DNA of 64,000 nt from Selenomonas sputigena ATCC 35185 (GCF_000208405.1 NC_015437.1:1667501-1731500), one strand, 5' to 3'; positions 25,965-34,470 are shown, counted from the stretch's first letter. Translations and numbers: made by a program. The notes: generated by a model not told the origin, from the letters alone.

Positions 25965-27737
25965 CTATAAGCTCCTGTTAAAGACACTTTCCCTGCTGTA
26001 GACAATCAGATAAGCCTTTTCCAGCCTTTCCAAAGCTGCCTGCATTTCCTCATAGCAATGAAGCATATTTTTGGCTTTCAAATGTTCATATATCCACTGG
26101 CAGTTCGTTCTGCCTGTAGACAATATCAGGATCTGCATTTCCAAATCGGACAATATCGTGCCTTCTATACTGCATCGTCCGCCCTCAAAAAACTGCAGAT
26201 AGCGCTGCAGAGAAAGCACACGCATCGGATGCGCTGTTCTGCCATAACTTTTCGCCTCCCTTCCCGTCATTCCCTCACGAACAGCCAGCATCCGCCCATA
26301 CGCATATAAATTCGGCATCTGCTGCAAGGTCTGATACCAAAGCCCATATGCCTTGGCTGTATTTTCCCGTGGGTACCAAGAAAGGATCTGCTCCAGCGGC
26401 ACTCGCCCCTCTAGCAACATTTCTTTACGCTTTGCAGCAAATTCTTTTTCCATGTGCTGCGCCAAGCGCAAAATTTCCCAACGGGACATCTCCTCTGTTT
26501 CTGTTTGCGGAAAATCTTCCGCCGATGTGTAAAAATTATAATCGACAATTTGTATGCCATATTTTTCCGGCTCTTTTGTTATTGATGTTTCGGGCAGCGG
26601 CCAGTAACAAACAACACCCAACTCCAGGGTTCCTTGTCCCCAGTCCAATAATTCTTTGCCAAAAGCAAGGTCTTGTTCATATGTTTCTCTGGAGAAAAAC
26701 GCGCTTCCCAAGATGATATTCCCGTAAATCTGCTTTATTCCCGCCTCCCGGCAAGCCGCAATGACTTCCTTAATTTCTTCCGGCGTCGTATGTTTTCGAT
26801 AGGCCTCCAGCACCCGAGGAACGCCGCTTTCAATTCCCAACTGGATGCGCAACGCCCCCGCCGCTGCAATATCCTTGATCATATCGGGATGCAGCTTCAA
26901 CGTATGGACATGGCCTTCGCAAAACCAATGAAAGTGACGCTTCTCCTGCCTTTCCTTCAGGCCTTCGCACAACCTATGAACGCGCTTTTCATCCAAAGTG
27001 AAGGTATCATCCGTAAACAAAATGTACGGCTCAACTCCACGCGGCACTTCTTCCAGAAAACGATCGATCTCTTCCAGTACATTTTCCACAGACCGAAACC
27101 GGACTTTCCCGGAGGAACGTCCTTCATAGCAAAAAGCGCAGCGGAAAGGGCAGCCGCGTCCCGTCATGATGCATAAATCCCGACGATTCTTTTGCGGCAA
27201 TAGATAACAGTCTTCATCAACAAAAGGCAAAGCATCGAGATTTTCAATAACAGGCCGAGGCGTAGTAGTCTTCACTTCATCATTCTGCCAATAGGCAATG
27301 CCCTTGATGTCCGCCAGCCGCCCGGTTCCGTCAAGAAGGAAATCCATGAGTTCCAGCACCGTCAATTCGCCTTCATGATAGACCACGGCATCGCATAGCG
27401 CTTCCTTGAAAAACGCCTCATCCAAGCTCGTCGCCTGCGGTCCGCCCACAATTACAGGAATGCCATATCGCTCTTTGATATACCGGCTCACAAATTGATT
27501 TTCCGTAACATTCGCATAATCGCAATACAGCCCAATCATCGCAGTCTTTTGCTGCGTGCAGAGCTCATTGAGCACTTCCATGCCCCTATACAGGGATCCT
27601 GCATAAGCCTGGCCTAGGTAGCCATTTTCATTGACAAAAGCGGCCAAGAGATAAATACCCAAAAACCCGTCAAAATTTGGCATATGGTCGAGGTAGCGCC
27701 GATGGATGTTGAAAAAAACAATATCATTTTCCCGCAT
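25965..27737 (-). CDS. B12-domain-type radical SAM enzyme
   Basis: The 590-aa protein has an N-terminal cobalamin-binding-like Rossmann region (about 1-145, with GIPVIVGGPQATSL), then a radical SAM domain with the cluster motif CPFRCAFC (CxxxCxxC, about residues 196-203) and a helical C-terminus (about 430-590). It reduces SAM to a 5'-deoxyadenosyl radical or carries out a B12-dependent methyl transfer. The DxHxxG cobalamin-ligand motif is not visible in the first domain, so B12 use is uncertain. The start overlaps the end of the upstream SPASM gene by 14 bp, so the two are likely translated together. The substrate is unknown. Confidence 0.82.
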   Translation of the reverse strand: MRENDIVFFNIHRRYLDHMPNFDGFLGIYLLAAFVNENGYLGQAYAGSLYRGMEVLNELCTQQKTAMIGLYCDYANVTENQFVSRYIKERYGIPVIVGGPQATSLDEAFFKEALCDAVVYHEGELTVLELMDFLLDGTGRLADIKGIAYWQNDEVKTTTPRPVIENLDALPFVDEDCYLLPQKNRRDLCIMTGRGCPFRCAFCYEGRSSGKVRFRSVENVLEEIDRFLEEVPRGVEPYILFTDDTFTLDEKRVHRLCEGLKERQEKRHFHWFCEGHVHTLKLHPDMIKDIAAAGALRIQLGIESGVPRVLEAYRKHTTPEEIKEVIAACREAGIKQIYGNIILGSAFFSRETYEQDLAFGKELLDWGQGTLELGVVCYWPLPETSITKEPEKYGIQIVDYNFYTSAEDFPQTETEEMSRWEILRLAQHMEKEFAAKRKEMLLEGRVPLEQILSWYPRENTAKAYGLWYQTLQQMPNLYAYGRMLAVREGMTGREAKSYGRTAHPMRVLSLQRYLQFFEGGRCSIEGTILSDLEMQILILSTGRTNCQWIYEHLKAKNMLHCYEEMQAALERLEKAYLIVYSRESVFNRSL

Positions 27738-28890
27738 ATTCCAATGCTTCCTTCAATATCTTTTTCTTTTCCGCCAAACGCAGGCGATATACCATCTTCT
27801 CCCGAACCAAGCGCTTTTTCAGCAACTGGATTCCGACGGTCTGCAGGTATTCCAACAAATCCTTGCGTTCCCGACAAAAAGGAAACGCCGCCTCCGTCGT
27901 ACCGTTTTCCAACCAGGCTTCAAATGTACAGCCGCCATGACAGAGTTCCCAGACAGCACATTCCTTGCAGCCATGATTTCGCAAATAGGCGTCACGGGCG
28001 CGCACGCTCTGCGCTGCAGGCGAATCGTACAAATCCAACAAGGATTGTTCCTGCAGACTTCCATAGGCGAAATGCATCTTTTCTCCATCGCGCCCGCAAA
28101 GCCCGACAATCCCATCGGCGTAGAGACACATTATCCCAGCCGCACAAATTCCATTATAGGAACATTCCCTCATGCAGGTTCCCATGAGAATCCCGTTCAT
28201 CATTTTATCCAGAGGCTCGATCACGATCTCTGCCGGAGCATCCATTATTTTTTCGTACAGCCTTTTCAGAAGGGAGACATAGTTTTGATATATCCTGCGG
28301 GCATCATCGCATCCCGCTGCTCTCCCGCTGGGCAGCAGGGGATTGATCTTACATACCAAAGCATTTTCTTCAATAAAGGCAAAGAGCCGATCAATGTCAA
28401 CGGGTTCCGCTGTATTCAAGACCATCAGGACACTGCCGCCCAGACCCACCTTTCGAATGCGTTGTATGTTGTCCCACACGACGGAAAAGGTCGGTTTCCC
28501 ATCCCTGGTCGGACGATTGCGGTCATGCATCTCCTCATAGCCATCCAAAGAAACCCCTACTTGAACGGAATGTCGTTTGAAGAGCTCCAAAAAGGCCTCA
28601 TCCAGCAAATATCCATTCGTCTGCATCGTAAAATGCAGCGCATAGTCCGCCAATTTATTCTCGGCATATTCCATCGCTCTCGCCAAGCGGTCATGCCCCC
28701 ATAAGAGCGGTTCCCCGCCATGCCAGAGGATTCCAACGGAGCGCTCCTCTTTTCGTTCCAGCAAAGACGGAATTTCGTCAACTAACTTAAAAAAAACATC
28801 TTCTGCAAGAAATTCTTCTTTTCTATCCCCCTCGCTGCAATAGACACACTGAAAGTTGCAAGCCGTAGTCGTCTTGACAATAAACTGCAT
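27724..28890 (-). CDS. Radical SAM/SPASM enzyme
   Basis: The 388-aa protein begins with a radical SAM motif, CNFQCVYC (C11, C15, C18), in TTACNFQCVYCSEG. A WHGGEPLL motif and SLDGYEEMHDRNRP follow, as in anaerobic sulfatase-maturase and peptide-modifying enzymes. A SPASM region holds auxiliary clusters: CMRECSYNGIC, then CKECAVWELCHGGC. Enzymes of this type modify residues in peptides or proteins. No short precursor peptide is obvious next to it; the 140-aa protein, the exported proteins or the GTPases could be targets. This is inference. Confidence 0.85.
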   Translation of the reverse strand: MQFIVKTTTACNFQCVYCSEGDRKEEFLAEDVFFKLVDEIPSLLERKEERSVGILWHGGEPLLWGHDRLARAMEYAENKLADYALHFTMQTNGYLLDEAFLELFKRHSVQVGVSLDGYEEMHDRNRPTRDGKPTFSVVWDNIQRIRKVGLGGSVLMVLNTAEPVDIDRLFAFIEENALVCKINPLLPSGRAAGCDDARRIYQNYVSLLKRLYEKIMDAPAEIVIEPLDKMMNGILMGTCMRECSYNGICAAGIMCLYADGIVGLCGRDGEKMHFAYGSLQEQSLLDLYDSPAAQSVRARDAYLRNHGCKECAVWELCHGGCTFEAWLENGTTEAAFPFCRERKDLLEYLQTVGIQLLKKRLVREKMVYRLRLAEKKKILKEALEYAGK

Positions 28891-28916
28891 CTCATCACCT
28901 ACAATTTCATATAGCT

Positions 28917-30719
28917 TTAGAAGCGCAGCGCCTCCAGTTCCTCGTGTAGCCGCTCGAGATTTTTTTCAATTTCCTGCACAAATTTTTCCTGTGGGGCAAA
29001 ATAATTGTCCGCAATCGTCTCAAGGTTCTCTCGTACCGTCCGAGCGACATAGGTCTCGATTTGCGGTATGAGTTCCCTGATGACGTCTTCCACATTCACT
29101 CCGGCATCCACCGTCATTTTTTTCGTAACCTTGCGCTCCACCTTTTTGTAAAACTTCTTGGTGAACAAGCTGAAAACATCCTGCACATGCTCAATAAAAC
29201 CATCTGGGGAACGCGGGACTACTTCAATCACCGTGTACGTTTGTTCGAATTCTTTCATCTGACGCTTGATGCCAGGGGCGCGGATCTCCGGCTGGGCAGC
29301 CTTTATCTCCAAATCTCCCACAAGTTCCTGCGACATCCCGATAATCTTCGAAATCTCTTGGTTGATTTCCTCCGCCAAGATCGGCTGCGTGACAGAAAAA
29401 ACCATCTGGGCAATGGTTGCAGGTTCTGTCTCCTTTCCGCCAGCCTCCGCCTGATGCGCCATGCGATTCGTTTCCTTCAAGGCAGACGCTTTGACTCGAC
29501 GGGTGATGCGATCCGTCAAATTTTTCGTGCGCTGCTTGATCTTTCCACGGTAATCTTCCACGGAATCAAGCACCGTTTGCACATGATTGTGCAAGCCCTT
29601 GATCCCTGCAATCATCTCATCGCCCTCAACGATATCCCGCAGGAATTTATTCATCGCTTTCTTCGGACGTGCTGTTTTAAGGCCGACGACATCGCCCCGA
29701 GCCTTCTCTGTCAATCTCTGCATCAACAGATCAAGCTGGCTGTCGCGAAACTCTCTCTCATTTCCCGTTCGCATTGCATGGTCGCCCAAAACAGTCGATA
29801 TACTCATCGCACGGAATTTATCGACATCCACCTGGGGATAGGCGGCTGCAAGCCGCTCGCACATATCCTGCTCCTGCAAGCGCCGTCCCTCAGGTGTTTT
29901 GGGCAAATATATCTTGACGATTTCCCCCGCTTCGTCGACGTCTTCCTCCACCCGATCAGATTTCGTAATGACAACAAGCGCCTCCTGTTCGGTGCGTGAA
30001 AGCTGTTCTATATATTTCATATCTTCCATCAGCCCTGGTTCTGAGGAATTCACAAGAAAGATGCACATATCCACATATTGCAGATATTCCTTGACCATCT
30101 CTTCCATATTCCGCTTGTCGCCCTGCTTCGACAAAGCGCCCGTCCCCGGCGAATCAAACCACCGCAGACCGCTCAACGTAAAGTATTGGATATCGCCGGT
30201 CGTATCCGTAACCCCTTCGCTGAACCAATATCGTCCATCGACCATCTCAATATCGCCCGTGTTCCGGCCTTTTTCCTGTGTGGCAAATTCCGTCGGCGGA
30301 CGATGCTTGTAAACATTTTCAAAGGGCGCTTCGAGCCATTCACGCCCTGCGAAGAAGTTTCCCAATGTGCTTTTCCCAGATTTTACTGCGCCAAAAATCA
30401 TAACGACCAAGTATTTCTCATGGTCGTGCATAAATTCCTGCCCCTTTTTGCTTGCCTCGATACCAACGCGCCACCTATGGACGGCGCCCTGCAAGCCTTG
30501 GATCACCTTTTGCAAAGCCTCGTCCACAACCGTCGATTTTTCTCGCGTCCCAATCGTTCCTCGATACTCTGCATTAGCCTTTTCAAAACGTGCCAGGGCG
30601 GAATAAACCGCCTCATTTTTTTCGCTCAATTCCTGCGAGAAGGCCTGCAACTTTTCCCCTGCCTGATCCAATGCAGCAAAAAATTCCTCCGCCGTCTTTA
30701 CCAGATAATTTTCAGCCAC
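28917..30719 (-). CDS. Dynamin-like GTPase 2
   Basis: The 600-aa protein has an N-terminal helical region (1-100), a GTPase domain with GAVKSGKST (110-118), DSPGTG (189-194) and TKSD (252-255), and a long helical stalk region with coiled coils. No strong membrane helix is visible. The order of helices, GTPase and helices matches bacterial dynamin-like proteins. Unlike GTPase 1 it keeps all G motifs. It lies between the small coiled-coil gene (15 bp upstream) and the SPASM enzyme (26 bp downstream). Two unlike dynamins in one operon suggest a heteromeric assembly, as in other paired bacterial dynamins. Confidence 0.83.
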   Translation of the reverse strand: MAENYLVKTAEEFFAALDQAGEKLQAFSQELSEKNEAVYSALARFEKANAEYRGTIGTREKSTVVDEALQKVIQGLQGAVHRWRVGIEASKKGQEFMHDHEKYLVVMIFGAVKSGKSTLGNFFAGREWLEAPFENVYKHRPPTEFATQEKGRNTGDIEMVDGRYWFSEGVTDTTGDIQYFTLSGLRWFDSPGTGALSKQGDKRNMEEMVKEYLQYVDMCIFLVNSSEPGLMEDMKYIEQLSRTEQEALVVITKSDRVEEDVDEAGEIVKIYLPKTPEGRRLQEQDMCERLAAAYPQVDVDKFRAMSISTVLGDHAMRTGNEREFRDSQLDLLMQRLTEKARGDVVGLKTARPKKAMNKFLRDIVEGDEMIAGIKGLHNHVQTVLDSVEDYRGKIKQRTKNLTDRITRRVKASALKETNRMAHQAEAGGKETEPATIAQMVFSVTQPILAEEINQEISKIIGMSQELVGDLEIKAAQPEIRAPGIKRQMKEFEQTYTVIEVVPRSPDGFIEHVQDVFSLFTKKFYKKVERKVTKKMTVDAGVNVEDVIRELIPQIETYVARTVRENLETIADNYFAPQEKFVQEIEKNLERLHEELEALRF

Positions 30720-30734
30720 GTCTCCCGCCTCCTC

Positions 30735-31157
30735 TCAGAATCCTTTCGTCAGCTGCATATGATTGATCTGCTGAATCATCTGCTCCAACGCCCTCAGCCT
30801 TTGCTCATCCGCAGCAATCTCCTGCCGCAGCTTCTCTTCCAGCCGACCGATGGTCTCCGTGGACAGGCGATTCAGCTGCATCTCCCCGATTCTCCCGGCC
30901 TCCACATTCTGGAGCACCGGGGCAATATCCGGATTTTTCTCCAGCTCTGCAATCTCTGTCGCAACGCTTTCTCTGACGGATTGCTTCAGGCGTTTCACAC
31001 CTTGTTGGTGCTGCTCATACAGAGCTTTCTTTTTCTTGATCTTCCCCACCAAGTGAGCGTCGGAATACTCGCTGTAATTCCCATGATCGCTATAGTTTCC
31101 GTGCAAGGCAACTCCACCGACGACCACTGCACCTCCTATTATTGCTACAAACGGCAT
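30735..31157 (-). CDS. Small coiled-coil protein with hydrophobic N-terminus
   Basis: The 140-aa protein begins with a hydrophobic stretch (PFVAIIGGAVVVGGVAL, residues 2-18). A Tyr/Ser/His-rich repeat, HGNYSDHGNYSEYSD, follows, and residues 35-135 are charged and strongly helical (KKKALYEQHQQGVKRLKQSV and RLEEKLRQEIAADEQRLRAL). A membrane-anchored coiled coil is likely. I recognise no family. It sits 5 bp after GTPase 3 and 15 bp before dynamin 2, so it may be an adaptor of the GTPases. The GNYS repeat is a possible modification target of the radical SAM enzymes (speculation). Confidence 0.6.
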   Translation of the reverse strand: MPFVAIIGGAVVVGGVALHGNYSDHGNYSEYSDAHLVGKIKKKKALYEQHQQGVKRLKQSVRESVATEIAELEKNPDIAPVLQNVEAGRIGEMQLNRLSTETIGRLEEKLRQEIAADEQRLRALEQMIQQINHMQLTKGF

Positions 31158-31162
31158 TTAGT

Positions 31163-32089
31163 TCATCCCCAATCTTCACGTTCCTGTTTCCGCTGCGCCT
31201 GCAATTGCCAAACCTCTTGTTCCAATTGAGCCACTGTTGCTTCCTCATCTTCCAACTGTGTCTTGTAGTTAATGATGTTCGAGTATGCCTGATGAAACGC
31301 CCGCTCTATGGCTGCCGTTTTCTCTTGGAAATCGACGTGGTTTTGCCGCAAAGCGTCTGTTATTTCGTCCCGTTCTTTTGCAAGCCGGTCGATTGCCTTC
31401 GCCTTGCACATTTCAAACCGCGCTCCCTGCAAGGCAAGATTTTCATCTCGCCATACAGCCAAATGCTCCTGAAGGAATTCCCGCAGTTGGGGGATGCCGC
31501 TTCTTTCCAAAAAGGCCTGCTTTTTTCTGGCATCGCTTTCTTGCTGGCTTCTTTCATACCGCACATTCGATACGATGAACAAGGGAATTCCATCTGTCTG
31601 AAATTCTTCTTTGATTGCCGCCTTCATACTCTGCCCGATCACGGACAACTCTTCTTCCTCAAATTCTTCCTGGAAGGTCAGGACAAAAGCAAAGTGCCGC
31701 CAGAAGTAGTCTTCTCCCACTGTCTTTGCCATACGTCCGATATTCTGAAGTTCTGAGCGATGAAATTCCCCGATCTTGGGATTATGGACGAAGATAATAA
31801 AATTTGCTTTCTTGTAAACCGAGAACGCTTCCTGATCGTCCGTTTCATCTGCATCCAACCCCGGCGTATCAACAAGAAACACATCATCTTTATACAATTC
31901 TTCCTGATTGACCCTTGTTTCCCGGATATCAGCGACACGAAAGGCCTCCCTGCCAAGAATGGAATTGAGCAGACTGCTCTTGCCGTGATTCATGCGTCCT
32001 GCGTTGACAATATAGATCCGTTCACTTGCGGCAATCATGTCTTGCCGCATTGCCGATAAGTCTTCAACAATCTTTTGTATATTCTCCAT
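31163..32089 (-). CDS. Dynamin-related P-loop GTPase 3
   Basis: The 308-aa protein has P-loop GRMNHGKSS (31-39) and DTPGLD (74-79). A clear NKxD motif is missing where expected (VLTFQEEF), so guanine specificity is uncertain. Residues 200-308 form a long coiled coil. The ATG at 32089 follows GGGGG; an earlier in-frame ATG has no SD. It is much shorter than the two dynamin-like proteins and lacks a stalk or membrane segment. It is third in the operon, and its coupling with the following 140-aa gene (5 bp) is tight. Confidence 0.72.
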   Translation of the reverse strand: MENIQKIVEDLSAMRQDMIAASERIYIVNAGRMNHGKSSLLNSILGREAFRVADIRETRVNQEELYKDDVFLVDTPGLDADETDDQEAFSVYKKANFIIFVHNPKIGEFHRSELQNIGRMAKTVGEDYFWRHFAFVLTFQEEFEEEELSVIGQSMKAAIKEEFQTDGIPLFIVSNVRYERSQQESDARKKQAFLERSGIPQLREFLQEHLAVWRDENLALQGARFEMCKAKAIDRLAKERDEITDALRQNHVDFQEKTAAIERAFHQAYSNIINYKTQLEDEEATVAQLEQEVWQLQAQRKQEREDWG

Positions 32090-32149
32090 AAACCCCCAAC
32101 CCCTTCCCATGGGGACACTCAGCTCATATCCAACCTTGATAAATATCGA

Positions 32150-32512
32150 TCAGAGGCACTCCTGGCAAGTTCTCAACACACGCCATGCATAACTGCTCGC
32201 ATTGGCGTCGCCGCCCCTGAGATATGGCTCATTCTTTGTCCGTCGAGTGGCAAACCACCATACGCCTTCATCACGCGTAAAGATGTAATGAAGCCCATAG
32301 GAAAGTTCCCCGCCGCGCACATACTTTACATAGGCACTGATTGCCCCACCCCGCTCTTGATTGACGGATTCCGAAACAACATAAAGCTGATATCCATTAT
32401 AATCAGCAGCCCAGCAATCTCTTGCCGAAGCTTCTGAAAATATTGCTATTTGATATCCTACGCAAATAAGCAACATGAAGATCCATACCAAAAAATTTTT
32501 CCTATGCATCAT
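32150..32512 (-). CDS. Exported protein, paralogue B, second gene of the accessory operon
   Basis: The 120-aa protein has a signal peptide (residues 1-30, SEASA cleavage region) and a mature part of about 90 aa with DCWAADYNGYQLYVVSES and GVWWFATRRTKN. It is related to the product at 23792-24160, which closes the operon. Three cysteines occur in the mature chain, against one in its paralogue. GGGGAG stands 6 nt before the ATG at 32512. No domain is recognised. Confidence 0.63.
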   Translation of the reverse strand: MMHRKNFLVWIFMLLICVGYQIAIFSEASARDCWAADYNGYQLYVVSESVNQERGGAISAYVKYVRGGELSYGLHYIFTRDEGVWWFATRRTKNEPYLRGGDANASSYAWRVLRTCQECL

Positions 32513-32538
32513 AATCATCTCCCCTATTCCCATATCGT

Positions 32539-32796
32539 CTATGCTTCATCAAAATCCAGCAATTTGGTGACCTTAGCCTCCAAACTCCGTGCAATTTCCA
32601 TAACGGTGACGAAAGAGATTCCCTGGATGTCACCGCGTTCAATCTTGCTCAAATAACTTTTGCTGATGCCGACATCTTTTGAAAATTCCTCTTGCGACAA
32701 ACCCTGCAATTTTCTATAATAAGCAATCCTCTGCCCCAATATGCGAAACTCCCGCTGGAATCCATCTGTCCCAGTGATGGAAATCATCTCCTTCAC
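32539..32796 (-). CDS. XRE-family HTH regulator, first gene of the accessory operon
   Basis: The 85-aa protein is a single HTH_3 domain: LGQRIAYYRKLQGLSQEEFS, then VGISKSYLSKIERGDIQGI. A C-terminal helix ends in LLDFDEA. The start is unclear: GTG at 32796 has no close SD, and the ATG at 32787 directly abuts GAAGGAG. A 32-codon open frame with its own SD (GGGGAG) starts at 32812 and overlaps both, so coupling is possible. As the first gene it probably autoregulates the operon; TTGTCACAA at 32857-32865, upstream of the -10, is a candidate operator. Confidence 0.75.
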   Translation of the reverse strand: MKEMISITGTDGFQREFRILGQRIAYYRKLQGLSQEEFSKDVGISKSYLSKIERGDIQGISFVTVMEIARSLEAKVTKLLDFDEA

Positions 32797-32829
32797 TTTG
32801 AAGAAATACCATTCGACTCCCCTTTCTTA

Positions 32830-32835
32830 ATTATA
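32830..32835 (-). promoter_or_regulatory. -10 element of the accessory operon
   Basis: Minus strand TATAAT with no good -35 at 16-18 bp. The palindrome TTGTCACAA (32857-32865) overlaps the expected -35 area, consistent with regulated expression. Confidence 0.4.
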
Positions 32836-32950
32836 ATTTAAAACTGTAGCTTCATGTTGTCACAAATAAGGATACTTTCCACCTATATAATGACATAAGA
32901 GTCACCAAGAAGCCGCATTTTGATAAACCAGCGATATAATCAAGCATAGC

Positions 32951-33005
32951 AGAAAAACCGCCGTCATTGCTGTCCCCACAGGACAACAATGACGGCGGTT
33001 TTTCT
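32951..33005. terminator. Strong terminator between kinase and accessory operon
   Basis: AGAAAAACCGCCGTCATTG pairs with CAATGACGGCGGTTTTTCT, with a second inner stem (TGTCC/GGACA). It insulates the operon from the upstream kinase gene. Confidence 0.9.
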
Positions 33006-33009
33006 GCTT

Positions 33010-34470
33010 TTAAGGCTTCCAGTAACCGTGCTTGTCTTTATAGACATGTTCGTAAATATATTCCGGAGAATATGGCGCTATACAAATCGTATGCCTCCAA
33101 TATGCAAGCGGACGATCCCGCTCCAAAGCATCAAAAAGGCTGATATCGATATACTCCCGTGTTTCACTCCCACCGGGAAACGAAAATTCATACTGCCCCA
33201 AAGGGACTATGATATCCGCTGTTTCTCCAGGAAGAATCATTTCCGGACCTTGCACAGTAAGGTTTTCAGCTCCTGCAAAAGTTGTACGAAGCAATAATCG
33301 CGGCTGCTGCAATGGCGCGTTCCCTTCATTGGTAATACGAAAACCCACACTCCAGTCCGACGGCACTGGCGCCTTCCCTTCCATTACAGGTGCCTCAAGG
33401 GCACGACGACTGATCATAATTGCGCCCGAACTCTTATGAGATTCACCGCACCAAAGGCATTCCACAGCAAGATTTCCATCTGCGCTTAGAAAATTAAGTC
33501 CTCTCTCCTTTTTTGCGCGATGCCCATCTTGAAAAACATCTTTCGATGCAGCCGGCTGCGGCGAATCAACATTCAATGGCAATTCGTTCTCGATAATTTG
33601 GGGGATATCTGTTTCCTTTTCTGCTATTTCGTCCACCATTTCCTGATTTTCTTCAGCTGGAATTTTTTCCTCCTGTATGATTGACTGTTCTTTTTCATGC
33701 GGAAAATATAAAAAAATCGGGCTTAAAACAAAAATACCAAATATTCCTATCGAGCCTATAGATTTTAGCAAATACAAACAATGCCATCGATGGATAGCCG
33801 CCATCAAACTTTCGACGGAAGCATAGCGCGCCGCCGGATCGACGGCTTGCGCACGGCGCAGCACGCGCCGAACAGCGCCACCTTCGCCGTCTTTCAGCAG
33901 CTTTTCAAAGGTCACGCCGAGCGCGTAGATGTCACTTCTTCCATCCGTCTGACGGTAGCCGTATTGCTCGGGTGGCGCGTAGCCGACCGTGCCGAGATGG
34001 CGCGTATCGGGCGCAGCGTCTTCGCGCATGAGCCGCGCGGCATCGAAGTCGATGAGACGCAAGCGTCCGCCTTGGCGCAGGATGTGCGCGGGCTTGATGT
34101 CCCTGTGCACGATGCCCGCACGATGGAGTGCGGCAAGCCCCTCTGACATTTCTCGAAGCATCGCCTTGATTTCCGCCGCTGAAAAGCGTTCGCCCCTTTC
34201 CCAAAGAGCCTGCAGGCTCTCGCCGTCGATATACTCCTCGACGACCCAAGTGCGCCCGTCCTCCTCCGCCGTCAAGAAAATCTTGGCAAAAAGAGGATGC
34301 TCAATCGCTTTGATTTCCTTGTACGGCAGACCCGTCGCATAAATCTCGCGCACGACGACGAGCTTGCCGTCCTCTTTGGCAGCAAGCATCGTGCGGCTGC
34401 GCTCGCTTTCTTTCAAGACGCGCAGGAACGAGAAGGTCGCACGGATGTATTCTTCGACGGGCTTTTCCAT
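33010..34470 (-). CDS. Membrane Ser/Thr protein kinase with altered catalytic residues
   Basis: The 486-aa protein has a kinase domain (about 10-225), a membrane helix (about 233-256) and an extracellular region to 486 with a CLWCGES motif. The kinase has HRDIKPAH (122-129), DFD (141-143) and GTVGYAPPEQYG. The catalytic-loop Asn is replaced by His (H129) and the usual beta-3 Lys appears to be Arg (R41). DFD for DFG is common in Firmicute kinases of this type. The external part is more A+T-rich than the kinase part. It is upstream of the accessory operon but separated by a strong terminator. Confidence 0.78.
   Translation of the reverse strand: MEKPVEEYIRATFSFLRVLKESERSRTMLAAKEDGKLVVVREIYATGLPYKEIKAIEHPLFAKIFLTAEEDGRTWVVEEYIDGESLQALWERGERFSAAEIKAMLREMSEGLAALHRAGIVHRDIKPAHILRQGGRLRLIDFDAARLMREDAAPDTRHLGTVGYAPPEQYGYRQTDGRSDIYALGVTFEKLLKDGEGGAVRRVLRRAQAVDPAARYASVESLMAAIHRWHCLYLLKSIGSIGIFGIFVLSPIFLYFPHEKEQSIIQEEKIPAEENQEMVDEIAEKETDIPQIIENELPLNVDSPQPAASKDVFQDGHRAKKERGLNFLSADGNLAVECLWCGESHKSSGAIMISRRALEAPVMEGKAPVPSDWSVGFRITNEGNAPLQQPRLLLRTTFAGAENLTVQGPEMILPGETADIIVPLGQYEFSFPGGSETREYIDISLFDALERDRPLAYWRHTICIAPYSPEYIYEHVYKDKHGYWKP

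Noticed and set aside
27724-30719. A viperin plus Mx-like antiviral pair (radical SAM with dynamin)
   Set aside because: The radical SAM enzyme is of the SPASM type with auxiliary cluster cysteines, unlike viperin. The parallel is only of general kind.
32857-32865. TTGTCACAA as a Rex-type redox operator
   Set aside because: Rex sites need a longer inverted pair (TTGTGA-N6-TCACAA). Only a compact 9-bp palindrome is present.
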